From contig QHYP01000107.1 of the NCBI GenBank assembly GCA_003224195.1, positions 1 to 29,472 of the forward strand: a stretch of 29,472 nt of DNA, read 5' to 3'. A program made the position numbers and the translations under genes. Below, in pieces: positions 1-8,145 of the stretch. The notes beneath the pieces are model-generated. The model ran no database searches, was not told the DNA's origin, and was given only the letters and a program-made list of their open reading frames with translations. Every line of letters starts with the position of its first letter. Within the stretch, counting starts at the first letter, position 1. The stretch is from Acidobacteriota bacterium. Its GTDB lineage: Bacteria > Acidobacteriota > Terriglobia > Acidiferrales > UBA7541.

Positions 1-219
1 ACGGTGCTCGATGCGAGCGCTGCCGTGCTGGGCAGCCGGGCGATTCCGGCGCTGGCGCCGGGGGCGACGAGTTCGGGCTCGACGACGGTTACCATTCCGG
101 CCGGGACGGCGACGGGGAACCACTACATCATCGCCAAGGCCGATGCCGACAACGTGGTAACAGAGACGAACAAGGGGAACAACCTCTACTACTGGTTCAT
201 TCAAATCACCGTGAACTAA
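1..219 (+). CDS. C-terminal end of a CARDB-domain surface/secreted protein (5' truncated)
   Basis: The reading frame is open from the first base of the window and stops at 217-219, so only the last 72 residues are visible. They read as the end of an Ig-like beta-sandwich of the CARDB type: a Gly/Ser/Thr-rich strand region, then 'HYIIAKADADNVVTETNKGN', the usual signature in which an Asp-rich strand is followed by 'E-x-N-x-x-NN', then a final strand. CARDB domains are found in large extracellular or cell-envelope proteins of bacteria, often as tandem repeats for adhesion or protease accessory functions. The catalytic or N-terminal part lies upstream of the window, so the parent protein cannot be named. 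The next gene is convergent. Confidence 0.7.
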   Translation, partial: TVLDASAAVLGSRAIPALAPGATSSGSTTVTIPAGTATGNHYIIAKADADNVVTETNKGNNLYYWFIQITVN

Positions 220-256
220 TCAGGCGCTTCTTCTGAAGCAAAAGCCTCTGTCCGGA

Positions 257-296
257 TAGAAAAATGAATTTGTCAAGAAAAATTCATTTTTCTATG
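257..296. terminator. Perfect 16-bp inverted repeat between convergent genes (candidate bidirectional terminator)
   Basis: Arms at 257-272 (ATAGAAAAATGAATTT) and 281-296 are perfect reverse complements around an 8-nt loop. The element sits in the 137-bp gap between the end of the CARDB gene (+) and the end of deoB (-). Each arm ends in an A- or T-rich run, so a transcript from either side would carry a U-rich 3' arm. The stem is AT-rich rather than GC-rich, so it is an atypical intrinsic terminator. A palindromic repeat or protein-binding site is the alternative. The rest of the gap, 297-356, shows nothing I can name. Confidence 0.5.
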
Positions 297-356
297 ATTT
301 GTGTCCGCAAAACCACTAAACCGTTTGTTTTCAATCCAGCGTCGGCCCTCTGGCCT

Positions 357-1580
357 TCATAAACGCCTCACTTGACCTTCCCCGAGGGCAACCTGACGAG
401 CCGCCCCGGAGAGCTCCCGCAGGAAGCTTTGCCCATGCGGAATTCGTGCGCCAAAATTTTCGGCGACAGTCTGTCCCATATCCGCAAGTTTCGAGCGCAC
501 ACCGAGGTTCACTCCCCCCGGCAACGCCGGCGCATACGCCAGGATCGGCGCGTACTCGCGCGAATGGTCCGTAGTTTCCCAGCGCGGGTCGGGGTCGCAG
601 CCGTGATCGGCCGTGATCAGCAAAATATCTGTGTCGCGCAACTGCGGCAAAAAATCGCCGAGCAGGCGATCGAATTCTTCGAGCGAACGCGCGAAGCCCT
701 CGATGTCTTTGCGGTGACCGTAGAGCATGTCAAAATCCACCAGATTGCTGAAGATCAACCCGCTCGGCCGCTCCCGTAACGCCCCATGCAGCTTTTCCAT
801 TCCGTCGGCATTACTCATGGTCGTCACGTACTGCTCGACGCCACGGCCGTTGTAGATGTCGTGAATTTTTCCAATGCCGAAGACGGGCACACCTCGATCC
901 TTCAGTACATCGAGCAGCATCGGACGGGGCGGATCTACCGCATAGTCGTGCCGGCGCGGCGTTCGCGCGTATGCCCCGCTCGGCCCATTGAAAGGCCGCG
1001 CAATTACGCGGCCCACGCGGTGCGGACCGTCGAGCAGTTTCCGCGCGATTTCGCACATCCGGTAGAGCTCGGCGACGGGAACGATGTCTTCGTGCGCGGC
1101 GATTTGAAACACGCTATCGCCCGACGTATAGACGATTGGAAAGCCCGTGCGCACGTGCTCATCGCCGAGCTCTTTGATGATTTCGGTACCAGAGGCAGGC
1201 TTGTTCCCAAGCGTCTTGCGGCCAATCTGCCGCTCAAATTCCGCGATGACCTCGCGCGGAAAACCGTGCGGATAAACGGGAAACGCGCGGTCGAGCCATA
1301 CGCCGGCCATCTCCCAATGGCCCGTCGTGGTGTCTTTTCCCGGCGAATGCGTCGCGGCCTTGCCGAAAGCTCCAGCGGGCCGCGCGGACGGCGCGAGATG
1401 CGCGAGCGGTTCGATGTTCGCAAGTCCAAGCCGAACCAGATTCGGAAGAGCGAGCGGCCGCGATTCGGCGACGTGCCCGAGCGTGTTGCGGCCCACGTCA
1501 CCGTAATCAGCTGCATCGGGCAGCGCACCGATGCCGACGCTGTCCAGCACAGCCCAAATCACCCGCTCAAACGCGCCCAT
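357..1580 (-). CDS. deoB: Phosphopentomutase
   Basis: DeoB interconverts ribose-1-phosphate or 2-deoxyribose-1-phosphate and the 5-phosphates, feeding nucleoside breakdown products into the pentose phosphate pool; it is cytosolic and Mn2+ dependent. The 407-residue product matches the family length. Alkaline-phosphatase-superfamily motifs are visible: an N-terminal metal-binding segment around 'DSVGIGALPDA' (residues 13-23), the phospho-threonine loop 'GKDTTTGHWEM' (81-91), 'GKIHDIYNGRG', 'NLVDFDMLYGHRKD' and 'TADHGCDP' towards the C-terminus. The frame is open upstream to 1958, but homology begins at the ATG at 1580. An ATG at 1622 is also possible; neither has a strong ribosome binding site. 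It stands alone on this strand, divergent from the LiaF-like gene, with no nucleoside phosphorylase next to it. Confidence 0.93.
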   Translation of the reverse strand: MGAFERVIWAVLDSVGIGALPDAADYGDVGRNTLGHVAESRPLALPNLVRLGLANIEPLAHLAPSARPAGAFGKAATHSPGKDTTTGHWEMAGVWLDRAFPVYPHGFPREVIAEFERQIGRKTLGNKPASGTEIIKELGDEHVRTGFPIVYTSGDSVFQIAAHEDIVPVAELYRMCEIARKLLDGPHRVGRVIARPFNGPSGAYARTPRRHDYAVDPPRPMLLDVLKDRGVPVFGIGKIHDIYNGRGVEQYVTTMSNADGMEKLHGALRERPSGLIFSNLVDFDMLYGHRKDIEGFARSLEEFDRLLGDFLPQLRDTDILLITADHGCDPDPRWETTDHSREYAPILAYAPALPGGVNLGVRSKLADMGQTVAENFGARIPHGQSFLRELSGAARQVALGEGQVRRL

Positions 1581-1747
1581 GGCGGCTTTCGTTGCGGCTT
1601 CTCCAATCGCACTGTAGCACATCCATAGTAGGGCAGAGGATTTGACCTGAGCCGCGATGAGAACTACGATTCCGTGCCGAATCTGGCTAGTTGCTGGAAA
1701 CATTTGCGGGCCAAGAAGCGTATGCAGAAGCAGAGAAGAGGTGCGCC

Positions 1748-2692
1748 ATGACAAATGACAGAGGCGTCCGGCACCGGTCGCTTGCCGGACCCATTTTTCT
1801 GATCGCGCTTGGCGCGCTTTTCCTGTACGCAAGTCATCGCCCGGAATTCGATCCCTGGCCGGTCGTGTGGCGGTACTGGCCGCTGCTGCTGATTTTCTGG
1901 GGCCTCGGGAGAATGTGGGACTCCGTTCGAGAGCGTCAGAATCCGCAAGGTTCTTCATCCCGCATATCCGTCGGCACGACCATCGCGGGAGTTGGATTCG
2001 TGCTGGTGCTTGCGCTGCTACTCTGGCATGGACGCGGGCACGCGCGGCCGTATCTCAGCGGGACGCGCCATGATTCACAGAGCGTGGAGCGACAGGGCGC
2101 GCAGACGGTTCAAGCGAAGCTGGAGATGCCCGCGGGAGAGCTGCATATCAACGGCGGAGGGACGCGGCTCTTGGAAGCTGACTTTGCATATGGCGGGTCG
2201 ATGGGCGCGCCGCGAGTGGAGTACAACGTCTCGGGCGGAATCGGACATTTGAACATCACCCAAGTTGTAAACTCGAGCATTCATTTTCGACGCTCGGACA
2301 ACGACTGGAACTTGCGCTTTGCCAACGATGTGCCGCTCGAGCTCGATTTGAATATGGGCGCGGGCGAGGGCACTTTGCGACTGCAAGGGATAGACCTGAC
2401 ACGCCTCCACGTGCAGATGGGCGCGGGACAACTGAATCTGGATCTGACGGGCGATCGCAAGAAAAACCTTGAGGCCGATATCCATGGCGGAGTCGGGCAG
2501 GCGATCATTCGGCTCCCGAAGAGTGTTGGTGTGAAAGTGCACGCTTCCGGCGGAATCGGGTCGATTGACACACACGGCTTGAAGCGCGAGGGAGATGAAT
2601 ACGTGAACGATGCTTACGGGAAATCGCCAGTCTCGATCAAGATGAACGTCGAAGGCGGCGTGGGCGAAATCACATTGGACCTCGAGCCATAG
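1748..2692 (+). CDS. LiaF-like membrane protein with C-terminal toastrack (DUF4097/DUF2154-type) domain
   Basis: The 314-residue protein has three hydrophobic segments near the N-terminus (about residues 11-29, 37-57 and 75-95), as in LiaI/LiaF-type envelope-stress proteins. A soluble C-terminal half follows, built of repeated short beta-strands with recurring Gly-Gly-x-Gly turns such as 'GGGT', 'SGGIGHLNI', 'MGAGEGTLRL', 'MGAGQLNLDL', 'GGVGQAIIRL' and 'GGVGEITLDL'. That pattern fits the beta-helical toastrack fold of the DUF4097/DUF2154 families. LiaF in Firmicutes restrains an antibiotic-responsive two-component system; here no sensor kinase is adjacent, so a role in sensing or membrane scaffolding is inferred from fold only. 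The ATG at 1748 is chosen because AGAAGAGG lies just upstream; the frame is open from 1691. Confidence 0.7.
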   Translation: MTNDRGVRHRSLAGPIFLIALGALFLYASHRPEFDPWPVVWRYWPLLLIFWGLGRMWDSVRERQNPQGSSSRISVGTTIAGVGFVLVLALLLWHGRGHARPYLSGTRHDSQSVERQGAQTVQAKLEMPAGELHINGGGTRLLEADFAYGGSMGAPRVEYNVSGGIGHLNITQVVNSSIHFRRSDNDWNLRFANDVPLELDLNMGAGEGTLRLQGIDLTRLHVQMGAGQLNLDLTGDRKKNLEADIHGGVGQAIIRLPKSVGVKVHASGGIGSIDTHGLKREGDEYVNDAYGKSPVSIKMNVEGGVGEITLDLEP

Positions 2693-2722
2693 TCCACAAC
2701 CAAATCCTTGTGTTGACCCTGA

Positions 2723-2751
2723 TTGCCCGCGTCTGTTCCCGGACGTATAAT
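2723..2751 (+). promoter_or_regulatory. Candidate sigma70-type promoter for uvrA
   Basis: TTGCCC (2723-2728, 4 of 6 consensus) is separated by exactly 17 bp from a perfect TATAAT (2746-2751), which would start transcription near 2758. This decides the uvrA start: the longest open frame begins at a TTG that is itself the -35 box, so translation must begin further down. I see no LexA-type palindrome around the hexamers, so SOS control is not supported by the sequence. Confidence 0.6.
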
Positions 2752-2797
2752 TTTAGGTTTAGGCAGCGTGCGCAGAGCGCGCTGTCAGGGCTTCTCC

Positions 2798-5758
2798 TTG
2801 GCGACGCAAGAAGTCACTCCAGTCAAGACCGAACCGGAAGCGATCCGCATTCGCGGGGCGCGGGTCCATAACCTGAAGAACGTCAGCGTCGAGATTCCAC
2901 ACAACGCCATCACAGTTATTACGGGAGTGAGCGGGTCCGGCAAGTCCAGCCTGGCTTTCGATACGGTTTATGCGGAAGGGCAGCGCCGCTATGTCGAATC
3001 GCTTTCCGCCTATGCGCGGCAGTTCCTGGAGCGGATGGAGAAGCCGGATGTGGATGAAATCTCCGGCATCGCGCCGGCGGTGGCGATCCGGCAGAAGGCG
3101 GCCACACGAAACCCGCGTTCGACCGTCGCGACGGCGACGGAAATCTACGATTATCTGCGGCTTTTGTATGCCCGGTGCGGGCAAACGTTTTGCATCAAGT
3201 GCGGAACGGAAGTTCGGCGCGACACGCCCGACGAAATCGCCACGCACGTTTTGGGTCTCACGCCAGGCCGGCGGCTTTATGTGCTGTATCTCCTGCGGCT
3301 GCCTGTCCGGCAGGCAGGCATCGGGCCGGCGCAGTCCGCACGGCGCCCTGCGAAAAAGAAAACCACGCCGCCGCAGGACGTTTTACGGCAGGCACTGCTC
3401 GATCTCCAAAAACGCGGCTTCAACCGGCTGCTGCAGGAAGGGCGCGTCCACGAATTCTCCACACCGGAGACGCTTCTCGACGTGGACTTCTCCAAGCCGG
3501 TGTACGTGTTGGTCGATCGGCTGGCGGTGAATCCGGAGTCGCGCTCGCGGCTGATCGATTCCATCGAAATCTGTTATCGGGAAGGGCACGGCGAAGCGAT
3601 TCTCGAATTCTTGGCCGAAGACGCCGGAAGCGCCGCCGAACGGCTGGTCTTCAACGAACGATTTGAATGCAAGAAGTGTGGGATCACTTATCAGGAGCCG
3701 GAGCCGCGGCTGTTTTCCTTCAACAATCCGTATGGGGCGTGCCCGCGGTGCCAGGGTTTCGGGAACACCATCGATTTCGATTTGAATCTGGTAATTCCCG
3801 ATGCGGGGAAATCGCTGGACGAGGGCTCCATCGAGCCGTGGACGAAGCCACGGTATCGCGCGATGCTGAGCGAAGCGAAGCGTTGGGCGAGGTCGCGCGG
3901 GATCCCGACGAATGTGCCGTGGAGGCACTTGAGCGCGGAGCAAAGGCGGCTCGTGCTCGAAGGTGATCCCGAGAACGGCTACGGCGGCCTGAAAGGGTTT
4001 TTCGATTGGCTGGAGCGCAAGAAGTACAAGCTGCACGTGCGGGTATTTCTGAGCCGTTACCGGGGTTACGCCACGTGTCCCGAGTGTGACGGGACGCGGC
4101 TTCGGGAGGAGGCGCGCGCGGTGCGCGTGGCAGGAAAATCCATCACGGAGGTGTGCAAGCTGACGGTAAAGGAGGCGAGGGCATTTTTTGCCGCGCTGGA
4201 GCTGAGCGCAACGCAAGCAAAGGTCGCGGAGAAAATCCTGGAAGAGATTCGCACGCGGCTGCAATTTTTAGATGAGGTGGGGCTCGACTATCTGAGCCTC
4301 AACCGGCTAACGTCGACGCTGTCGGGCGGAGAGTCGCAGCGGATCCAGCTTGCTACGTCGCTCGGGTCGCACCTGGTGGGCGCCCTGTACGTGCTCGACG
4401 AGCCGTCCATCGGCTTGCACCCGCGCGATACGCAGCGGCTGATTGATATTCTCAAGTCGCTGCGCGATCTTGGCAACACCGTGCTCGTCGTCGAACATGA
4501 TCCCGAAACGATCTCTTCCGCAGATTGCATCCTCGATCTCGGGCCGGGAGCGGGCGAACTCGGCGGGCGGCTGCTCTTTGCGGGCGCCTACGAGTCCTTG
4601 CTGGGGGAACACAAGTCTCTCACGGGGCGCTACTTGAGCGGTGAGTTACGCATCCCGGTGCCGGCAGCCCGGCGCAAGCCGACGGGCAAATTCCTCCGTC
4701 TGTTCGGAGCGAACTTGCACAATCTCCAGAACGTGGACCTGATGGTGCCGCTGCACACGCTCACGGTTGTCACGGGAGTCTCCGGATCGGGCAAGTCCAC
4801 GCTGGTGCATGACGTTTTGTATCGGGCGCTGGTGGCCAAGAAAAACGGCGGCGGCGTGAAGGAGTTCTGCGACCGCATCGAAGGCGATGGGCAGATTCCG
4901 GAAGTGGCGATCGTTGACCAGTCTCCGATCGGGCGCACGCCACGGTCGAACCCGGCCACCTACTTGAAGGCGTTCGACGCGATTCGGGAGGTTTTTGCCG
5001 GTACGCCCGATGCCAAGCGGCGCGGCTATTCCGCGGGACATTTTTCATTCAACGTGCCGGGGGGCCGCTGCGAGACTTGCCAGGGCGACGGCACAGTGAC
5101 CGTTGAGATGCAGTTCCTCGCCGACGTCGAGCTGATCTGCGAGGAATGCCGCGGGACTCGGTTCAAGGGCAGCGTCCTCGAGGTGCGCTATCGGGGAAAG
5201 AACATTCACGAAGTTCTGCAAATGACGGTGCGGGAAGCGCTGACTTTCTTTTCGAGCGTTTCAAGGGTTACTTCGAAGTTGAAAATTCTGAACGAAATCG
5301 GTCTCGGCTATCTCCGTTTGGGCCAGTCGGCAACGACGCTGTCGGGCGGCGAAGCGCAACGGCTCAAGTTGGCCGCGCACCTGACGCGAACGGAAAATCA
5401 GGGCATTCTCTATATTCTCGATGAACCCACCACGGGCCTGCACTTCGACGACATTCAGAAACTGCTGGGAGCATTCCGCAAGCTGCTGGAGAGCGGGGCT
5501 TCGCTGCTGGTCATCGAGCACAATCTCGACGTGATCAGGTCGGCTGCTTGGGTGGTCGATCTTGGTCCGGAAGGCGGCGACCGGGGCGGACAGATCATCG
5601 CTACAGGCACGCCCGAGCAGGTGGCCCGGAACACGCAATCCCACACGGCACGATTTCTCCTTCAAGCGCTGCAGACAAACGGCCAAGCAAAGCGTTCCGG
5701 GAATGGCGCATCCAAATCGGCAGCGAACGGACTGACGAGCCTGCAGACGGAAGCATGA
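2798..5758 (+). CDS. uvrA: Excinuclease ABC subunit A
   Basis: UvrA is the dimeric DNA-damage sensor ATPase that loads UvrB at lesions in nucleotide excision repair. Two ABC modules are clear: Walker A 'GVSGSGKSS' near residue 45 and 'GVSGSGKST' near 660, each paired with a signature 'LSGGESQR' (about 510) and 'LSGGEAQR' (about 848) and a Walker B 'VLDEP'/'ILDEP'. Zinc-binding Cys pairs occur at 'CIKC', 'CKKC', 'CPRC', 'CPEC' and at 'CETCQGDG...CEEC'. I place the start at TTG 2798 (986 aa), 7 nt after AGGG, because the promoter covers the earlier TTG at 2723; GTG 2768 is an alternative. About residues 160-190 carry an insertion with a palindromic repeat (see 3300-3316). The C-terminal 25 residues are low complexity. 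The stop overlaps the next start (ATGA). Confidence 0.95.
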   Translation: MATQEVTPVKTEPEAIRIRGARVHNLKNVSVEIPHNAITVITGVSGSGKSSLAFDTVYAEGQRRYVESLSAYARQFLERMEKPDVDEISGIAPAVAIRQKAATRNPRSTVATATEIYDYLRLLYARCGQTFCIKCGTEVRRDTPDEIATHVLGLTPGRRLYVLYLLRLPVRQAGIGPAQSARRPAKKKTTPPQDVLRQALLDLQKRGFNRLLQEGRVHEFSTPETLLDVDFSKPVYVLVDRLAVNPESRSRLIDSIEICYREGHGEAILEFLAEDAGSAAERLVFNERFECKKCGITYQEPEPRLFSFNNPYGACPRCQGFGNTIDFDLNLVIPDAGKSLDEGSIEPWTKPRYRAMLSEAKRWARSRGIPTNVPWRHLSAEQRRLVLEGDPENGYGGLKGFFDWLERKKYKLHVRVFLSRYRGYATCPECDGTRLREEARAVRVAGKSITEVCKLTVKEARAFFAALELSATQAKVAEKILEEIRTRLQFLDEVGLDYLSLNRLTSTLSGGESQRIQLATSLGSHLVGALYVLDEPSIGLHPRDTQRLIDILKSLRDLGNTVLVVEHDPETISSADCILDLGPGAGELGGRLLFAGAYESLLGEHKSLTGRYLSGELRIPVPAARRKPTGKFLRLFGANLHNLQNVDLMVPLHTLTVVTGVSGSGKSTLVHDVLYRALVAKKNGGGVKEFCDRIEGDGQIPEVAIVDQSPIGRTPRSNPATYLKAFDAIREVFAGTPDAKRRGYSAGHFSFNVPGGRCETCQGDGTVTVEMQFLADVELICEECRGTRFKGSVLEVRYRGKNIHEVLQMTVREALTFFSSVSRVTSKLKILNEIGLGYLRLGQSATTLSGGEAQRLKLAAHLTRTENQGILYILDEPTTGLHFDDIQKLLGAFRKLLESGASLLVIEHNLDVIRSAAWVVDLGPEGGDRGGQIIATGTPEQVARNTQSHTARFLLQALQTNGQAKRSGNGASKSAANGLTSLQTEA
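3300..3316. repeat. Short palindromic repeat inside uvrA
   Basis: TGCCTG-TCCGG-CAGGCA forms a perfect 6-bp stem with a 5-nt loop and is followed by one more GGCA. It is read in frame within uvrA as part of 'LPVRQAG', in a stretch where UvrA proteins normally have a short conserved segment before the UvrB-binding region. Palindromes of this sequence type are seen dispersed in several bacterial genomes, including inside genes; whether it is multicopy here cannot be told from one window. Confidence 0.45.
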
Positions 5759-7077
5759 ATCGCGCGATACGTTGTGCGCTCTTACTGGCGTCGGGGTACG
5801 TCGGCAGCGGTTTCGTTTGCGCGCCAGCGCGCGCGCAATCTGCGGCGCAAAAACAAGGCGCTCCGAAAGCCAAGAAGCTGGCGAATCCTCTCAACGATTT
5901 GCTGGAGGAGGCGCAGCGCGATATCAGCCGCAACGATTATCAGGCCGCGCTCGAACCTCTGCAGAAATTTATCGCGGAAAAGCCGGACTTCGCTTACGCG
6001 CATTTCCAACTTGGCTACGCCTACACAGCGCTGCAACGTTGGGAGGAAGCGCGAGCGGAGTATCGGCGCGCGATAAATCTCGATCCGAAACTGGCGGAAG
6101 CCCAGTTGAACCTGGGCATCCTGATGTTGGACCGCGAGCCGGCAGAGGCGGTGGGGCCGCTGCGCAAAGCGGTGGAGCTTCTGCCCGCGCAGAGCCGGCC
6201 GCGCTATTTGCTGGCCCGGGCGCTGGAGCGGTCGGGGGACGTGAACGGTGCGCTGGACGCTTTGGAAGGAGCCGAACGGCTTGACCCGCGAGACTACGAG
6301 ACGTTGTTCGCTCACGCGGCGGCGCTACTGCGTGCGAATCGAGCGGCAGAAGCGGAAGCGAAGTTCCGCGCTGCACTTACCCTGCAGCCGGATTCGGCGC
6401 CAGCCCGCCTGGGGCTGGCCCGCAGCCTAGATGCACAGCAGAAGCCCGAAGCCGCCGAAGCGTATCGGGGCTACCTGGAGCTTCAGCCCGACGATCGCGA
6501 TGCTCTGCAGCAGGTGGCGCGGATTGCGTTTCGGGAAAAGCAATACGACGACGCGCTAGCGGCATTGAATCGCGCCGACGCGGGTCAGACGCCGACAATT
6601 CACTCGCTGCGGCTTCGGGCGGATATTCACATCGCCCAGTCCGATTGGGACGATGCCATTGCGACCTTGCGACGCGCGCTGGCGATGGCGCCGCGCGACG
6701 TGGAATTGCAGGCCGGACTTGGCCGCGTCTATCTGCAGCAGCGCAATTTTCCGGCGGCGGAGCAGGAACTAAAGGCCGCCCTGCAAATCGATTCTGCGTA
6801 TCTGCCCGCTTGGAAAGACCTCAGCTCGACATACTATTTGAGCGGGAACTGTCCGGGGGCGCTGGCAGCACTGGATGAGATTGCGCGGCACGAAACACCC
6901 GGTGCGGGAGCATGGTTCGTCCGAGCGCTTTGCTACGATAAGCTGGGGCGAGCACAGGATGCGATCAACGCATATCAGAAGTTTTTGGACCTTGACCACA
7001 ACGAACACGAGAATCAGGTGTGGCAGGCGCACCAACGCATTCAGGTGCTGCGGAAGACCCTCGAGAAGAAACGCTGA
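5755..7077 (+). CDS. Secreted/periplasmic tetratricopeptide-repeat protein
   Basis: A 440-residue protein beginning with a signal peptide of about 28 residues (basic start 'MNRAIR', hydrophobic core, 'APARAQ' cleavage region). A run of TPR helix pairs follows from about residue 55 to the end, recognisable from repeats such as 'AHFQLGYAYTALQRWEEARA', 'AEAQLNLGILML', 'AGLGRVYLQQRNFPAAEQE' and a final 'CYDKLGRAQDAINAYQKFLD'. TPR arrays scaffold protein complexes; no enzymatic domain is visible. The ATG at 5755 overlaps the uvrA stop by 4 nt, so it is probably translationally coupled to uvrA although its product is exported. The frame is open further upstream inside uvrA, but the signal peptide fixes the start. 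Confidence 0.8.
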   Translation: MNRAIRCALLLASGYVGSGFVCAPARAQSAAQKQGAPKAKKLANPLNDLLEEAQRDISRNDYQAALEPLQKFIAEKPDFAYAHFQLGYAYTALQRWEEARAEYRRAINLDPKLAEAQLNLGILMLDREPAEAVGPLRKAVELLPAQSRPRYLLARALERSGDVNGALDALEGAERLDPRDYETLFAHAAALLRANRAAEAEAKFRAALTLQPDSAPARLGLARSLDAQQKPEAAEAYRGYLELQPDDRDALQQVARIAFREKQYDDALAALNRADAGQTPTIHSLRLRADIHIAQSDWDDAIATLRRALAMAPRDVELQAGLGRVYLQQRNFPAAEQELKAALQIDSAYLPAWKDLSSTYYLSGNCPGALAALDEIARHETPGAGAWFVRALCYDKLGRAQDAINAYQKFLDLDHNEHENQVWQAHQRIQVLRKTLEKKR

Positions 7078-7081
7078 GGGC

Positions 7082-7594
7082 ATGCATTTCCGGTGGGTAC
7101 TTGCGTTCGCCTGGCTTCTCCCGCTTGTGGCGGCGCGCGGCGCGCAAGTACCCGCGGCGCAGCCAAAGATCGCGGACTTGCAGGCGCGATTCGACAAGGA
7201 AACGAACAGCGGGCAAAAGGAAAAACTTTTCGTGAAACTCAGCGACGCTCAGTTTGCGGAAGCGCATCGCGCCGCTCACGAAGACGATTTCCAGACCGTC
7301 GGCTTCCAGATGGAAAAATACCGGGATAACGTGCGGACCGCGCTGGAGGCGCTCAGGGGCCAGCATCCCAATGCGGAGAAGCATGCGGGCCCGTTCCGGA
7401 ATCTGGAGATGCATGTGCGCGAAGGTCTGAGAGAGCTCGAAGATTTTCTGATCGTTGCGCCGCCGGAATATAAGCCGCCGCTCGAGCTCGTGCAGGGCGA
7501 CATCAACAAGATGGAAGACGACTTGCTGCACTTGCTCTTCCCAAGACGGCCGGGAGAAAAGCCGCCGGCCCATCCTCCGCCGAAAAAGGAGTAA
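7082..7594 (+). CDS. Small secreted helical protein of unknown function (paralogue 1)
   Basis: A 170-residue product with an N-terminal signal peptide ('MHFRWVLAFAWLLPLVAARG', cleavage near residue 21). A highly charged, mostly alpha-helical body and a Pro/Lys-rich tail 'PPAHPPPKKE' follow. I recognise no family. It begins 4 nt after the TPR gene, so it belongs to the same transcription unit. Its body matches the next gene weakly but collinearly: 'EKLFVKLSDAQF' against 'VKLFLTFADDRL', then a long helix ending in 'L..L', a Pro-containing loop and a final 'D.L' helix. This suggests an old tandem duplication. The exported, repeat-free helical form would suit a structural or binding role in the periplasm, but this is a guess. 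Confidence 0.65.
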   Translation: MHFRWVLAFAWLLPLVAARGAQVPAAQPKIADLQARFDKETNSGQKEKLFVKLSDAQFAEAHRAAHEDDFQTVGFQMEKYRDNVRTALEALRGQHPNAEKHAGPFRNLEMHVREGLRELEDFLIVAPPEYKPPLELVQGDINKMEDDLLHLLFPRRPGEKPPAHPPPKKE

Positions 7595-7605
7595 GCTGGA
7601 GCGTC

Positions 7606-8145
7606 ATGGGGAGGATTGGAAGGAGAGGCGAGATCATCGGTTTGCTGGCGATGGTCCTGGTTGGTGTGGCCGCAAACACCGCTGCCGGCGTTCCGCAGAA
7701 GAAGGACTATCTTTCGGCAGTGGAGGCGGACAAAATCCGCGATGCGGAAACGACGGATGAGCGGGTCAAGCTGTTCCTGACTTTTGCCGACGACCGACTG
7801 AAGAAATTCCAGTACGAGCTCGAGCATCCCTCAATGAATCACCATCCGGAGACTCTGAACGCGCTGATGAACGCGTATATCGGCTGCGTGGACGATGCGG
7901 CGGATTTGATCCAGCTCGGCCGCGAGAAGCAGGACAACATCCGCAAGGGAATTGAGCTGATGGCCTCGCGCACGAAGCAGTTTCTTGTGGTGCTCGAAAA
8001 GCTCGCGGCAGAGGGCCCCGAGCGCGAGCTTTACAAGGAAAACTTGGACGACGCGATCGAGGGCACGCGCGACGCTCTGCAAGAAGCGGAAAAGGCGAAG
8101 AAGGAAGTGGCGCCGCCGCCGGTGCGGCGGAGGAACGGCCGTTGA
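7606..8145 (+). CDS. Small secreted helical protein of unknown function (paralogue 2)
   Basis: A 179-residue product starting at ATG 7606, with GGAG shortly upstream. The N-terminus 'MGRIGRRGEIIGLLAMVLVG' is a signal peptide or anchor with likely cleavage around residue 28. The mature part is charged and helical, and a Pro/Arg-rich tail ends the protein. It parallels the preceding protein in length, architecture (signal, about 120 helical residues, basic Pro-rich tail) and several aligned positions. No known domain is recognised. It is 11 nt downstream of its partner, and its stop codon overlaps the TTG start of the SprT-like gene, indicating coupled translation. Confidence 0.65.
   Translation: MGRIGRRGEIIGLLAMVLVGVAANTAAGVPQKKDYLSAVEADKIRDAETTDERVKLFLTFADDRLKKFQYELEHPSMNHHPETLNALMNAYIGCVDDAADLIQLGREKQDNIRKGIELMASRTKQFLVVLEKLAAEGPERELYKENLDDAIEGTRDALQEAEKAKKEVAPPPVRRRNGR

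Noticed and set aside
372..1628. Long plus-strand open frames opposite deoB
   Set aside because: They are antisense shadows of the high-GC deoB gene, have Arg/His-rich composition and no domain resemblance; deoB motifs are clear on the other strand.
2700..2800. LexA/SOS box in front of uvrA
   Set aside because: No clear CTGT-type or GAAC-GTTC palindrome is present around the promoter, so SOS control is not claimed.
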